From Roseibium sp. (GTDB lineage: Bacteria > Pseudomonadota > Alphaproteobacteria > Rhizobiales > Stappiaceae): a stretch of 64,000 nt of DNA. Shown here in pieces: positions 26,105 to 36,600 of the stretch; position 1 is the stretch's first letter; every line of letters begins with the position of its first letter. A program made the translations under genes and the position numbers. The stretch is taken from assembly GCA_017643925.1 (NCBI GenBank), contig JAEPML010000003.1, positions 186,001 through 250,000 of the forward strand, given 5' to 3'. The notes beneath the pieces are model-generated. The model worked only from the letters and a program-made list of their open reading frames with translations. It was not told the origin of the DNA and ran no database searches.

Positions 26105-28135
26105 TTACTTTTGCAGCAGCAGGGAGAGCTCGCTGATCTCACCCGGGCTCAGCTGAACAGGGAAGGTGTAAGTCTCGTTGCCGTATCTGACATCGATCTC
26201 ATACTTGCCTGCCTTCAGCGTGATCAACGGTTTGGCCTGACCGTATCGAGAGACTTCCCGGCGGTTTCCGTTCAGGTCCCTTTCAGCCGTATAGACAATC
26301 CAGAAGACAGCATCTTCAAGCGCCGCACCGTTTTCTTCCAATCGGGTTTCGGCGCGGAAGATACCGGCATCCTGGATCATCGTGCGTTCTTCCAGCGAAC
26401 CGGCTTCGACAGTGACATCGAGCGCCGTCGTCGAACGGCCGTAGCTGGCGACAACGTAATAGTCACCCGCATTCAGGCGGAACAGCGGGACAGCAGCGCC
26501 CGAGCGGGTCACTTCCTTGCGGTTGCCGTTCAGGTCCTTCTTGGCGCCGTAGACGATATAGAACACACCATCGTCGAGTGCTTCCTTGCCCTCGGCCATG
26601 ACGTTGGCCAGGCGCAGGTAGCCGACATTCATGTCGAGCGTCTGCTCATTCAGCTCGTCCGCGGTCACCGTCACATCAAGCGTGGCCCTGGCGTTGCCGT
26701 GGGACGAGACGATATGATAGTCGCCCGCGTTCAGACGGAACAGCGGTACCGCGGCACCGGAGCGCGTGACTTCGCGCCGATTGCCTTCCAGGTTCTTCTT
26801 GGCTTCATAGACAATGTAGAACTGGTTGTCCTTGAGCGGCTCCGCGCCTGCTGTCGGGATCGGCGTGATGCGCAGGTAGCCAGCATCCATGTTGATCACG
26901 TGTTCGGTCAGATCGCCGGCCGTGACGGTGAGGTCCGCTGATGCGCGCGCCGTGCCGTGAGAGGCGACGACGTGATAGTCGCCCGCCGGAAGACGGAACA
27001 GTTCCCTGGCCGCACCTTAACGGGTGACTTCGCGGCGACGCCCTTCCAGGTCCTTTTTCGCCTCGTAAACGATGTAGAACATCTTGTCGTCGAGCGCAGT
27101 GCCACCGGGTGCTGCTTCCGCGCTGATGCGCAGGTGGCCGGCATTGAGATTGATTTCCGCACTGGTCAACTGGCCCGGCAGAACCGTGACATCGGCATCC
27201 GCATAGGCGGAGCCGTAGCTGACACCAAGCCTGTAATCGCCAGCGCCGAGTTCCATGACCGGCTGCGCCTTGCCGTTTCGGGCAATTTCCTTGCGCTTGC
27301 CGTTGATGTCCATCTTCGGCTCCATCAGGTACCAGAAAGGCCCGTCGGTCAGCGGCTCGCAGGTCTCACACAGCTTGGCAACGGCGCGAATGCCCTGCGG
27401 ACCGGCCGGCTCGGGTTCCGGCGCCGGCTGGGCGACAACGACCGGGGCTGGGGCCGGAGCCGGTTCGGACACAGCTATGGTCTTGACGGTCTCCTTGAGC
27501 GCCTTGGTCAGCTCGCCGGAATTTCCGGCCAGGAAGAACCGGCCACCGGTGTTTTCAGCCAGGCATGACAGCTGCTTTGCTTCCTTGTCGGTGATGTCGA
27601 ACCCGATCACATGGGCTGTGAAATCAACACCTTGCGCTTCCAGCGCCGAGGCGAGCGCGCACGGATCGGCCTCGCAGGTTTCCAGACCGTCGCTCAGCAG
27701 AAGCACCGTTGCCTTTTCCTCGGTGAAGCGCATGTGCTGGGCCGCCTGCAGAACCGCAGACGAAAGCGGTGTCTTGCCCTTGGGGCTCACGGCATTGACA
27801 GCGGTCTGGAACGTTGAGGCATTGACCGGCTGCGGTTGCAGGATCAGTTCGATGTCGTTGCAATCGCCCTTGGTGCGGTGACCATAAGTCATCAGGCCAA
27901 GGTCGATGCGATCGTCCCAGCTTGTGAGCATCTGCGAGATTTCGTTCCGGGCGATCTCGATTTTCGAGATCCCGTCAATCTGTCCCCACATGCTGCCGGA
28001 TCCGTCCAGCACGAGCATGGCCCGTTCCTTTGGAGCGTCCTGGGCGGCGGTCGGCAGGGAAACAAGGGAACCTGCGACAAGGGAGAAACAGGCGGCAATT
28101 TTCGAAAGGCGTCCGTGGTAATTGAAGAAATTCAT
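26105..28135 (-). pseudogene. von Willebrand factor A domain protein with five C-terminal repeats, interrupted by one in-frame TAA
   Basis: Coding potential continues in a single frame from ATG 28135 to 26105 (676 codons) except for TAA at 27019-27017. Order: signal peptide (ending PTAAQ), a vWA domain with MIDAS motif DGSGSM (about residues 40-210), a Pro/Ala linker, then five repeats of about 86 residues, each with F(Y/W)xVYxAKxDLxGxRxEVxR and LxAGDYxxxxSYG. The stop falls in repeat 2, where sister repeats have a Ser codon, so TCA to TAA explains it. The truncated product would keep the vWA domain and about 1.5 repeats. Proteins like this bind ligands in the periplasm or at the surface; the role here is unknown. 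Confidence 0.82.
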
Positions 28136-28454
28136 TCCAATACCTCTTGCTGCGCGTGAAAAGGAAAAAGAAATCCCGCACCGTCCGCTCAAAACGGACA
28201 GCCTTGCCGAACACCAAATTCAGCATGGGAACTCATCTGACTGCGCTGGAGGCAATGTGACCGGACTTCGGATCTGGTGCCGTGACTGCGGTCACAGATT
28301 GTCGAGGGGCTGGTTTCCCGGGCTTTCGGCACCAGGTACTGAAGCACTGGGCAGAACCACAACGCACTAATTCCCGGCAGATTTCGCAAATTCGATCATG
28401 TTGAACCAACCTCAAATGATAGATTGCGCGAAGAGATTGGTCAGAGGGGCAACG
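28136..28454. other. Divergent promoter region between the vWA and MBL-fold genes
   Basis: 319 bases with no supported gene. It must hold the promoters of both flanking genes. The one clear element is the CRP-like dyad at 28281-28296. An in-frame ATG at 28398 would add 19 residues to the MBL protein ahead of its signal peptide and is not preferred. Confidence 0.45.
28281..28296. promoter_or_regulatory. CRP/FNR-like dyad
   Basis: CGTGACTGCGGTCACA is an inverted repeat (GTGAC/GTCAC) that matches the CRP half-site arrangement TGTGA-N6-TCACA at nine of ten positions. It lies between divergent genes, 159 bases from the MBL gene start and 146 from the vWA gene start. Short dyads of this kind also occur by chance. 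Confidence 0.35.
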
Positions 28455-29630
28455 ATGTTCAAAAAAATCACACTTGCATGTTACGCCATCTGTCTCGCAA
28501 CCACCGCACATGCACAGGACGTTGCGTCCGGCATAATCGAATTTTCGCCCACGGAACCTTATCCGGTCAGGGAAGTCTATTACCCCGGCACCGAAGCCCT
28601 GGCAGAAGACGAGATGCGGGTCATCGCCTGCGGCACGGGTATGCCGCAACCGCGCCTGAAACAGGCCGCGGCCTGTTTCCTCGTCGAGCTGGGCAACGGT
28701 GACAAGTTCATTTTCGACATGGGCTATGGCTCCTTTGAACGCCTGACCGCGCTGGGGATCCCGATCGACTTTCTGGACAAGGTTTTCCTCGGTCACCTTC
28801 ACCTCGATCATGCAGGTGACTTCCCCCAATACTATTTCACCAAGGGCATCAACTCCGGCCGTTCCCCCACCCGGCTCTTTGGCCCGAACGGTGTGAAACC
28901 CGAATGGGGCACCAAAACCTGGTTTGAGAAAATTCGTGAGGCCTGGGCCTGGGAAGAAGCAAGTCGCGGCGGCGCCGTCGACCAAAGGGGATTGCAAATC
29001 GACATCACAGAATTCGACTGGACGGCCGAGAACGCCGTTATCTACGACGAAAACGGTGTTCAGGTGCGCACCATCCCCGCGGTCCATGCTGACCAGTCGG
29101 TGAGTTTCATCCTCGAATGGAACGGCCTGAAATTTGCCTATTCCAGTGACACCAGCCCGAACCGGTGGTGGGTGGAATTTACCCAGGATGCCGACCTCTC
29201 GATCCATGAAGTCGTGCTGCCACCGGAAATGTGGGTCACCAAGTATTATCTGGATGCCGTGGGCGCCGTTCAGGCCGGCACACAGGCCCACACACCTCCG
29301 CAGGCCTTCGGCAAGGTGATGGCACTTACCAAGCCGAGAATGGCCGTGGCCTATCACTTCCAGAATGATGCTGACACGGCGCCCGTCGTCCTGGAGGGGA
29401 TTCGCGAGACCTATGACGGACCGTTGAGCATGGCGACCGATTTCATGACCTGGAACGTCACCAAGGACGAAATCCGGGTGCGCATGGCTGTTCCGAACCA
29501 CGAGCGCTTCCCCGAACCGCCTCAGCGGGAATTCGTGGCAAACAGGGACGCTGAGCCCTATGTCTGGACCGAAACGACCTTTGACGGCTACGAGCCGGAA
29601 ACTGCGGCGGTGATCAACAAGCTGCTGTAG
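28455..29630 (+). CDS. Exported metallo-beta-lactamase-fold hydrolase
   Basis: 391 residues. A signal peptide (MFKKITLACYAICLATTAHAQ) leads to an MBL-fold domain with the metal motif HLHLDH (FLGHLHLDHAGDFPQYY), and downstream AVHADQSVSF, YSSDTSPN and AVAYHF supply later ligand positions. The long family of about 390 residues with this layout includes proteins annotated as GntH-like, linked to guanitoxin biosynthesis in cyanobacteria; no other such genes are here, so that label should not be read as function. The ATG at 28455 follows GAGGGGC. It is divergent from the vWA gene. Confidence 0.85.
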   Translation: MFKKITLACYAICLATTAHAQDVASGIIEFSPTEPYPVREVYYPGTEALAEDEMRVIACGTGMPQPRLKQAAACFLVELGNGDKFIFDMGYGSFERLTALGIPIDFLDKVFLGHLHLDHAGDFPQYYFTKGINSGRSPTRLFGPNGVKPEWGTKTWFEKIREAWAWEEASRGGAVDQRGLQIDITEFDWTAENAVIYDENGVQVRTIPAVHADQSVSFILEWNGLKFAYSSDTSPNRWWVEFTQDADLSIHEVVLPPEMWVTKYYLDAVGAVQAGTQAHTPPQAFGKVMALTKPRMAVAYHFQNDADTAPVVLEGIRETYDGPLSMATDFMTWNVTKDEIRVRMAVPNHERFPEPPQREFVANRDAEPYVWTETTFDGYEPETAAVINKLL

Positions 29631-29809
29631 GACTTCAACAAGAAGTTCGGAACCGACGTAAAACCATCGACAACCGCACCACGGTGATACGCCCCTATCC
29701 AGGGACCAATGACATTCTCAACGGACGTTCACGCCTCCCGGCAAACCGGGGGGCGCTCGACGTTGTGACGCCGCGCTTTCCATCATGAAAAGATGTAGGA
29801 AAAAGGAAA

Positions 29810-29885
29810 TGGTGGAGCCAAGGGGAATCGAACCCCTGACCTCTTCGCTGCCAGCGAAGCGCTCTCCCAGCTGAGCTATGGCCCC
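29810..29885 (-). tRNA. tRNA-Ala, anticodon GGC
   Basis: 76 nt including an encoded CCA. Acceptor stem GGGGCCA pairs with TGGCTCC (one G-U). The D-arm (AGCTCAGCTGGGAGAGCG), anticodon arm CTTCG-CTGGCAG-CGAAG and T-arm AGGGGTTCGATTCCCCT are all present. Anticodon GGC reads the GCC and GCU alanine codons. Confidence 0.97.
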
Positions 29886-30036
29886 TTGTCCATTTGCTGG
29901 CCGGGTTGGGTTCCCGGCGCTGATGGAGGCGGAACATAGTCACACCGCCTCCCAAGATCAAGCACAAAATGACAGGTTTTCAACTGGCATCTGTGAAAAT
30001 GTTCACGCGGATAATTTTTTCCGCGTATTCAACAAC

Positions 30037-30435
30037 TTACCGATCGGGATCGTCGTCCACTTCGACACGAATGCCCGGGACGGCATCTTCATCTTCATCG
30101 TCATCGTCAATAAAGACATCGTCGTCGGAGTTGTCGCTGTCGTCGTCAATCTCGACATCGTCACCGTCGATATCCGGCACATCCTCGTCGCCACCACTCG
30201 CTTCGGCATCAGCCTCTTCCAGGGTCACGATTTCCGGTGCAGCCGCATCGTCCTCGTCATCATCGTCTTCAGGCTTTTCTTCCGCCTTGGACGCTTTGGC
30301 AGCGCGCGAGGTCATGACAACCGTCTCGAAGACGGTTCCGCATTTCGGGCAGGTAATCGGATCCCGGTTGAGATCGTAGTATTTCGCGCCGCAGCTTGGG
30401 CACAGCCGCTTTGTGCCAAGTTCAGGTTTTGCCAC
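30037..30435 (-). CDS. TIGR02300/FYDLN-acid family zinc-ribbon protein
   Basis: 132 residues. The N-terminal 40 residues are a zinc ribbon with two CxxC pairs, Cys12/Cys15 and Cys29/Cys32, flanking the family signature KYYDLNRDP. The remaining 90 residues are extremely acidic, with long Asp/Glu runs, and surely disordered. The family is found across Alphaproteobacteria and its function is not established; a role in RNA or ribosome biology has been guessed from its aroA-cmk-rpsA neighbourhood. The start is GTG 30435, eight bases after AAGGG. It is divergent from aroA, with tRNA-Ala downstream. Confidence 0.88.
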   Translation of the reverse strand: MAKPELGTKRLCPSCGAKYYDLNRDPITCPKCGTVFETVVMTSRAAKASKAEEKPEDDDDEDDAAAPEIVTLEEADAEASGGDEDVPDIDGDDVEIDDDSDNSDDDVFIDDDDEDEDAVPGIRVEVDDDPDR

Positions 30436-30718
30436 CGTGCTTACCCTTCAGTAGTTAACTGGCTGACTTGAATTTGTGGGCAGCCCTGTAACCTCAAGCG
30501 CCGCCCCTGTCAAAGGCAAATCAGTTGAATATCCGTGTTCACCCCATTGTTCTGCATGTTGTGACTCAAATTTCAAGCGCGGGAAACAGGTTCTCGCCAG
30601 CAAAGGGCATTTCATTGCCCCGTCAGGTACCCCGCGAGGGTCAGAAGCTAGATGACGCGGGCGCAACTGCATGATAGGACGTGGCACCTTTTGAAAACTC
30701 CTAAGTTGCGGACATTGA

Positions 30719-32700
<1,982 letters not shown>

Positions 32701-32973
32701 AAAGACCCGGGGTTCACCTTTGGTGCGCCCCTGTTTGTGCATCTGGAACGATATCGGCCCCAGGGCCGTCTGTTCATTTGAACAAGACTGAATTTCGGCA
32801 GGACGCTCAATAACTTGGCGCCCTGTGACGAGACCGGATTTTCCGTCTCCCGCCCCCGCCGGCCCGTTCAGAAGAGCGGCAGGATCACGCGGACACCGCG
32901 ATCCCGGGACATGGAGAATTCGGAGTGCAACACGAACCCGCCGGCGGCGCGCCAACTGGCGCCAGGAGAATAA
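32701..32973 (+). other. cmk-rpsA intergenic region, possible rpsA leader
   Basis: 273 bases without a gene. In other bacteria rpsA has its own promoters and S1 represses its own translation through the leader. Two related 8-mers, TTGGCGCC near 32816 and TGGCGCCA near 32960, and a GC-rich segment in between may allow folding. I cannot fold it or place a promoter with confidence. Confidence 0.35.
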
Positions 32974-34671
32974 ATGACTGATTTCAATCCCTCTATCGAG
33001 GATTTTGCGTCTCTTCTCGAAGAGTCCTTCGTCCAGAACGACCTCTATGAAGGTGCCGTTGTCAAAGGCACCGTTGTCGCTATTGAAAAAGACCTTGCCG
33101 TCATTGACGTCGGTCTGAAAGTTGAAGGCCGTGTGCCGCTGAAGGAATTCGGCGCCAAGGGCCGCGATGGCGAAATGGGTATCGGCGACGAAGTCGAAGT
33201 TTACCTTGAGCGCGTCGAGAACGCGCTCGGCGAAGCCGTTCTGTCGCGCGAAAAAGCGCGCCGCGAAGAAAGCTGGGTTCGCCTCGAAGTTGCCTTCGAA
33301 GCCAACGAAAAAGTCAACGGCCAGATCTTCAACCAGGTCAAGGGTGGTTTCACCGTCGATCTGGATGGTGCCGTTGCCTTCCTGCCGCGTTCCCAGGTGG
33401 ACATCCGCCCGGTACGCGACGTGACCCCGCTGATGCACACGCCGCAGCCGTTCCAGATCCTGAAAATGGACAAGCGCCGCGGCAACATCGTCGTGTCTCG
33501 CCGTGTTGTTCTGGAAGAAACCCGCGCCGAACAGCGTTCGGAACTGGTCCAGAGCCTGGAAGAAGGTCATACCGTGGAAGGTGTGGTCAAGAACATCACC
33601 GATTACGGTGCGTTCGTCGACCTTGGCGGCATCGATGGCCTGCTGCACGTCACCGACATCGCGTGGCGCCGCATCAACCATCCGTCGGAAGTTCTCACCA
33701 TTGGCCAGACCGTCAAGGTGCAGATCATCCGCGTCAACCAGGAAACGCATCGCATCAGCCTCGGCATGAAGCAGCTTGAAACCGATCCTTGGGATGGCAT
33801 CGAAGCCAAGTACCCGATCGAAGCCAAGTTCTCCGGCCGCGTGACCAACATCACCGACTACGGTGCGTTCGTCGAGCTGGAGCCGGGCATCGAAGGCCTG
33901 ATCCACGTTTCCGAGATGTCCTGGACCAAGAAAAACGTCCATCCGGGCAAGATCGTTTCCACTTCCCAGGAAGTCGAAGTGATGATCCTGGAAGTCGACC
34001 CGGTCAAGCGTCGCATCTCGCTCGGTCTCAAGCAGACCCTGCAGAATCCGTGGGATGCCTTTGCAGAGCAGTTCCCGGTCGGCACCAACGTCGAAGGCGA
34101 AGTCAAGAACAAGACCGAATTCGGTCTGTTCATCGGCCTCGACGGCGACGTGGACGGCATGGTTCACCTCTCCGACCTCGACTGGAACCGTCCGGGCGAA
34201 CAGGTCATCGAGGAATACAAGAAGGGCGACATGGTCAAGGCCGTCGTTCTGGATGTCGATGTCGACAAGGAGCGCATCTCCCTCGGCATCAAGCAGCTCA
34301 CCGGTGATCCGATGGAATCCGGTGCAGCCGGCGAGATCCGCAAGAACTCCGTTGTGACCTGTGAAGTCATCGAGATCAAAGACGGTGGTCTGGAAGTCAA
34401 GATCGCTGACAGCGACCTGACTGCCTTCGTCCGTCGTGCGGACCTTAGCCGTGACCGCGAAGAGCAGCGTCCGGAGAAATACTCCGTCGGCGACAAGTTC
34501 GATGCGCGCATCACCCAGTTCGACAAGAAGACCCGTCGCGTTTCCGCCTCCATCAAGGCACTGGAAATCGCGGAAGAGAAGGAAGCAGTCGCTCAGTACG
34601 GCTCCTCCGATTCCGGCGCGTCTCTCGGCGACATCCTCGGCGCTGCCCTGAAGCAGCAGTCCGACGACTAA
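32974..34671 (+). CDS. rpsA: 30S ribosomal protein S1
   Basis: 565 residues. Six S1 RNA-binding domains can be followed by their repeated boundaries: KGTVVAIEKDLAVIDVGLK, FNQVKGGFTVDL, VKNITDYGAFVDLGGIDGLLHVTD, VTNITDYGAFVELEPGIEGLIHVSEMSW, VKNKTEFGLFIGLDGDVDGMVHLSDLDW and the last from about residue 450. It binds mRNA and delivers it to the 30S subunit. AGGAG precedes the ATG by six bases. A classical terminator follows. Confidence 0.98.
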   Translation: MTDFNPSIEDFASLLEESFVQNDLYEGAVVKGTVVAIEKDLAVIDVGLKVEGRVPLKEFGAKGRDGEMGIGDEVEVYLERVENALGEAVLSREKARREESWVRLEVAFEANEKVNGQIFNQVKGGFTVDLDGAVAFLPRSQVDIRPVRDVTPLMHTPQPFQILKMDKRRGNIVVSRRVVLEETRAEQRSELVQSLEEGHTVEGVVKNITDYGAFVDLGGIDGLLHVTDIAWRRINHPSEVLTIGQTVKVQIIRVNQETHRISLGMKQLETDPWDGIEAKYPIEAKFSGRVTNITDYGAFVELEPGIEGLIHVSEMSWTKKNVHPGKIVSTSQEVEVMILEVDPVKRRISLGLKQTLQNPWDAFAEQFPVGTNVEGEVKNKTEFGLFIGLDGDVDGMVHLSDLDWNRPGEQVIEEYKKGDMVKAVVLDVDVDKERISLGIKQLTGDPMESGAAGEIRKNSVVTCEVIEIKDGGLEVKIADSDLTAFVRRADLSRDREEQRPEKYSVGDKFDARITQFDKKTRRVSASIKALEIAEEKEAVAQYGSSDSGASLGDILGAALKQQSDD

Positions 34672-34705
34672 GATCTTTCACTCTTCGAAGAAGAGATGAA
34701 AACGG

Positions 34706-34738
34706 AAAGCCCGGCAGAAATGCCGGGCTTTTTTGTTT
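34706..34738 (+). terminator. Rho-independent terminator of rpsA
   Basis: AAGCCCGGCA and TGCCGGGCTT pair as a perfect 10-base stem around a GAAA loop (34707-34730), followed by TTTT G TTT. It lies 35 bases after the rpsA stop. Confidence 0.95.
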
Positions 34739-34859
34739 GCTGCTCGCGATTGCCCAACCATCCCGCCACTATCCGGTCTGCTGCTTCGCGGCACTGATAC
34801 GGCTCCTTCACCACGCGCAATTTCGATCCGGTGTCGAGGCCGCAAAGGCAGCTATTGAC

Positions 34860-34895
34860 TTATTATCAATATAGATATATCTATTCTGATAATAA
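34860..34895. promoter_or_regulatory. 36-nt palindromic operator of the NrtR-SPFH-NAD kinase operon
   Basis: The outer arms TTATTATCA (34860-34868) and TGATAATAA (34887-34895) and the inner perfect palindrome ATAGATATATCTAT (34871-34884) share one centre at 34877.5; only two base pairs mismatch. It ends ten bases before the Nudix start and covers the ribosome-binding-site side, so a bound protein would block transcription. Autoregulation by the adjacent NrtR-like protein is the simplest reading. Confidence 0.8.
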
Positions 34896-34905
34896 GGAGT
34901 CACAG

Positions 34906-35589
34906 ATGACATACCCAAAACCTGCCGTGGCCGTCGATCTTGCCTTGATCACCGTTTTCGAAGGGAAACTGCATTGCCTGCTGATGCGTCGCCACGACGC
35001 CGAAACCGTTGGCGGGGACTGGGCCATTCCTGGCGGCTACGTCCACATCGAGGAGGCCATTGAAGCAACGGCCAGACGGGTCCTCCGTGACAAGGTCGGC
35101 ATGTCCGATGTCTATCTGGAACAGCTCTTCACATATGGGGCCCCTGCAAGGGACCCGAGGGAACGGGTCATCAGCGTCACGCATTTTGCGCTCGTTGCAG
35201 CAGATCAACTCGATCAGGTCACCGCCGAAAACGAGGACCTTGTGCTTGCTGAAATCCGCACCGACTGGGACGGGGAAACAGGCGGCATTGCCAGCGCAAT
35301 TCATCCGGACGCCGGTACGCTCACCCTCGCCTTTGATCATGCCTTCATCCTGGGAGATGTGGTCAAGCGGCTGCGCGGCAAACTGGACTATACGAATGTC
35401 GCCCTGGAATTGCTGCCCGCGCTTTTCACCTTGCGGCAGGTGCAGGAAGTTTATGAGGCCATCCTGGGCAAGCAGCTCACCAAGCCGGCTTTTCGCAGAA
35501 AGCTTCTGGATCGAAAGAGCATCAAACCGACAGGCAAACACGAGACGGGCTCTGCCTTCAGACCCGCTGAATTGTACACGCGTATTTGA
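34906..35589 (+). CDS. NrtR-like Nudix-fold transcriptional regulator
   Basis: 227 residues. The N-terminal two thirds is a Nudix domain (about residues 7-150, with GGDWAIPGGYVHIEEA). The C-terminal part (FTLRQVQEVYEAILGKQL ... FRRKLLDRK) is the winged-helix tail of NrtR regulators of NAD metabolism, whose effector is ADP-ribose or related nucleotides. The Nudix box is degenerate: Arg58 is kept but the following catalytic Glu positions are Val59, Asp62 and Lys63, so hydrolysis is unlikely and ligand sensing more likely. I start at ATG 34906, six bases after AAGGAG. First gene of a three-gene operon. Confidence 0.85.
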   Translation: MTYPKPAVAVDLALITVFEGKLHCLLMRRHDAETVGGDWAIPGGYVHIEEAIEATARRVLRDKVGMSDVYLEQLFTYGAPARDPRERVISVTHFALVAADQLDQVTAENEDLVLAEIRTDWDGETGGIASAIHPDAGTLTLAFDHAFILGDVVKRLRGKLDYTNVALELLPALFTLRQVQEVYEAILGKQLTKPAFRRKLLDRKSIKPTGKHETGSAFRPAELYTRI

Positions 35590-35601
35590 AAGGAATAGGC
35601 A

Positions 35602-36600
35602 ATGGCACAGATACAGAGATTTCCGCTGGTCCGCCACTTTCGTGCTGACGCGTCCAGCCATGTCCAGCAGTATCGCAAGGGGAAGCGCGTTCGCTCGGGC
35701 AAGGGTCTTTCCTTCTGGTTCCTGCCTCGGCAAACGTCCTTGAGCGAGATCCCGATGGATGACCGGACGCTTCCATTTCTCCTGAAAGGCCAGTCCAGAG
35801 ATTTTCAGGACCTGACTGTTCAAGGCAGCATCGTGTGGCGCGTTATCGATGCGGAACGACTTGGCGACCGGGTCGATTTCACGATCGACCTGAAACAGGG
35901 TGCCCTCCTGGGGCAGCCAATCGATCAGATCAACGACCAGATCGGATCGCTCGGAAGGCGCTACATATCTGCCCATATCAAGGGCAATGATGTACGGGAC
36001 CTGTTAGAGGCAGGTGTCGAGCCACTTCAAACCGCCCTGAACACCGGGTTCGCGGAAGACACCACATTGCCGGCCATGGGTATAGAGATCGTCGGGGTTG
36101 GCGTGGACGACGTTTCCGCAAGTTCTGCCCTTTCCAGGCCCCCGCAGACACCGACCTTCGAACAGCTGCAACAACGGGCGGACGAGGCGACATTCGCCCG
36201 CCGGGCCATGGCCGTCGAAAAGGAACGGGCCATTGCTGAAAACGAGTTGAGTACCAAGATCGAGCTGGAAACCCAGCGCAAGGAACTCATCGCCCGCGAA
36301 GACGAAAACGCGCGGTCGAAGGCCGAGGCCATGGCTGCTGCCTTAAAAATCGATGCAGATGCCGAGGCCGGGCGCATCAGGACAATCGACCAGGCGCGCG
36401 CCGACATGGAAAAGGAACGCATGGCGGTCTACGCAGATCTGCCGCCGATGGTGATGTTCGCCATGGCAGCCCAGGAGTTTGCCGGTAAGCTTCAGAGTAT
36501 CGACAATCTCACGGTTACACCTGACATGCTGTCAAACGTGATCGGTCAGGTCCAAAGCGCCATGAAGGGTACGCCCATGCACGGTGAGACACCGCAATGA
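35602..36600 (+). CDS. SPFH/Band 7 domain protein without membrane anchor
   Basis: 332 residues. The SPFH fold (about residues 10-165) is seen in RSGKGLSFWFLPRQTSLSEIPMDDRTLPFLLKG-type strands and DLTVQGSIVWRVID, followed by a long charged coiled coil (about 185-280, Ala/Glu/Arg/Lys-rich, EKERAIAENELSTKIE) and a small C-terminal segment. Most SPFH proteins are membrane-tethered; none of the first 60 residues is a membrane helix here, so this one is probably cytosolic or peripheral and oligomeric. It begins 12 bases after the Nudix gene and its stop overlaps the NAD kinase start (ATGA). I know of no assigned function for such pairs. Confidence 0.85.
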   Translation: MAQIQRFPLVRHFRADASSHVQQYRKGKRVRSGKGLSFWFLPRQTSLSEIPMDDRTLPFLLKGQSRDFQDLTVQGSIVWRVIDAERLGDRVDFTIDLKQGALLGQPIDQINDQIGSLGRRYISAHIKGNDVRDLLEAGVEPLQTALNTGFAEDTTLPAMGIEIVGVGVDDVSASSALSRPPQTPTFEQLQQRADEATFARRAMAVEKERAIAENELSTKIELETQRKELIAREDENARSKAEAMAAALKIDADAEAGRIRTIDQARADMEKERMAVYADLPPMVMFAMAAQEFAGKLQSIDNLTVTPDMLSNVIGQVQSAMKGTPMHGETPQ

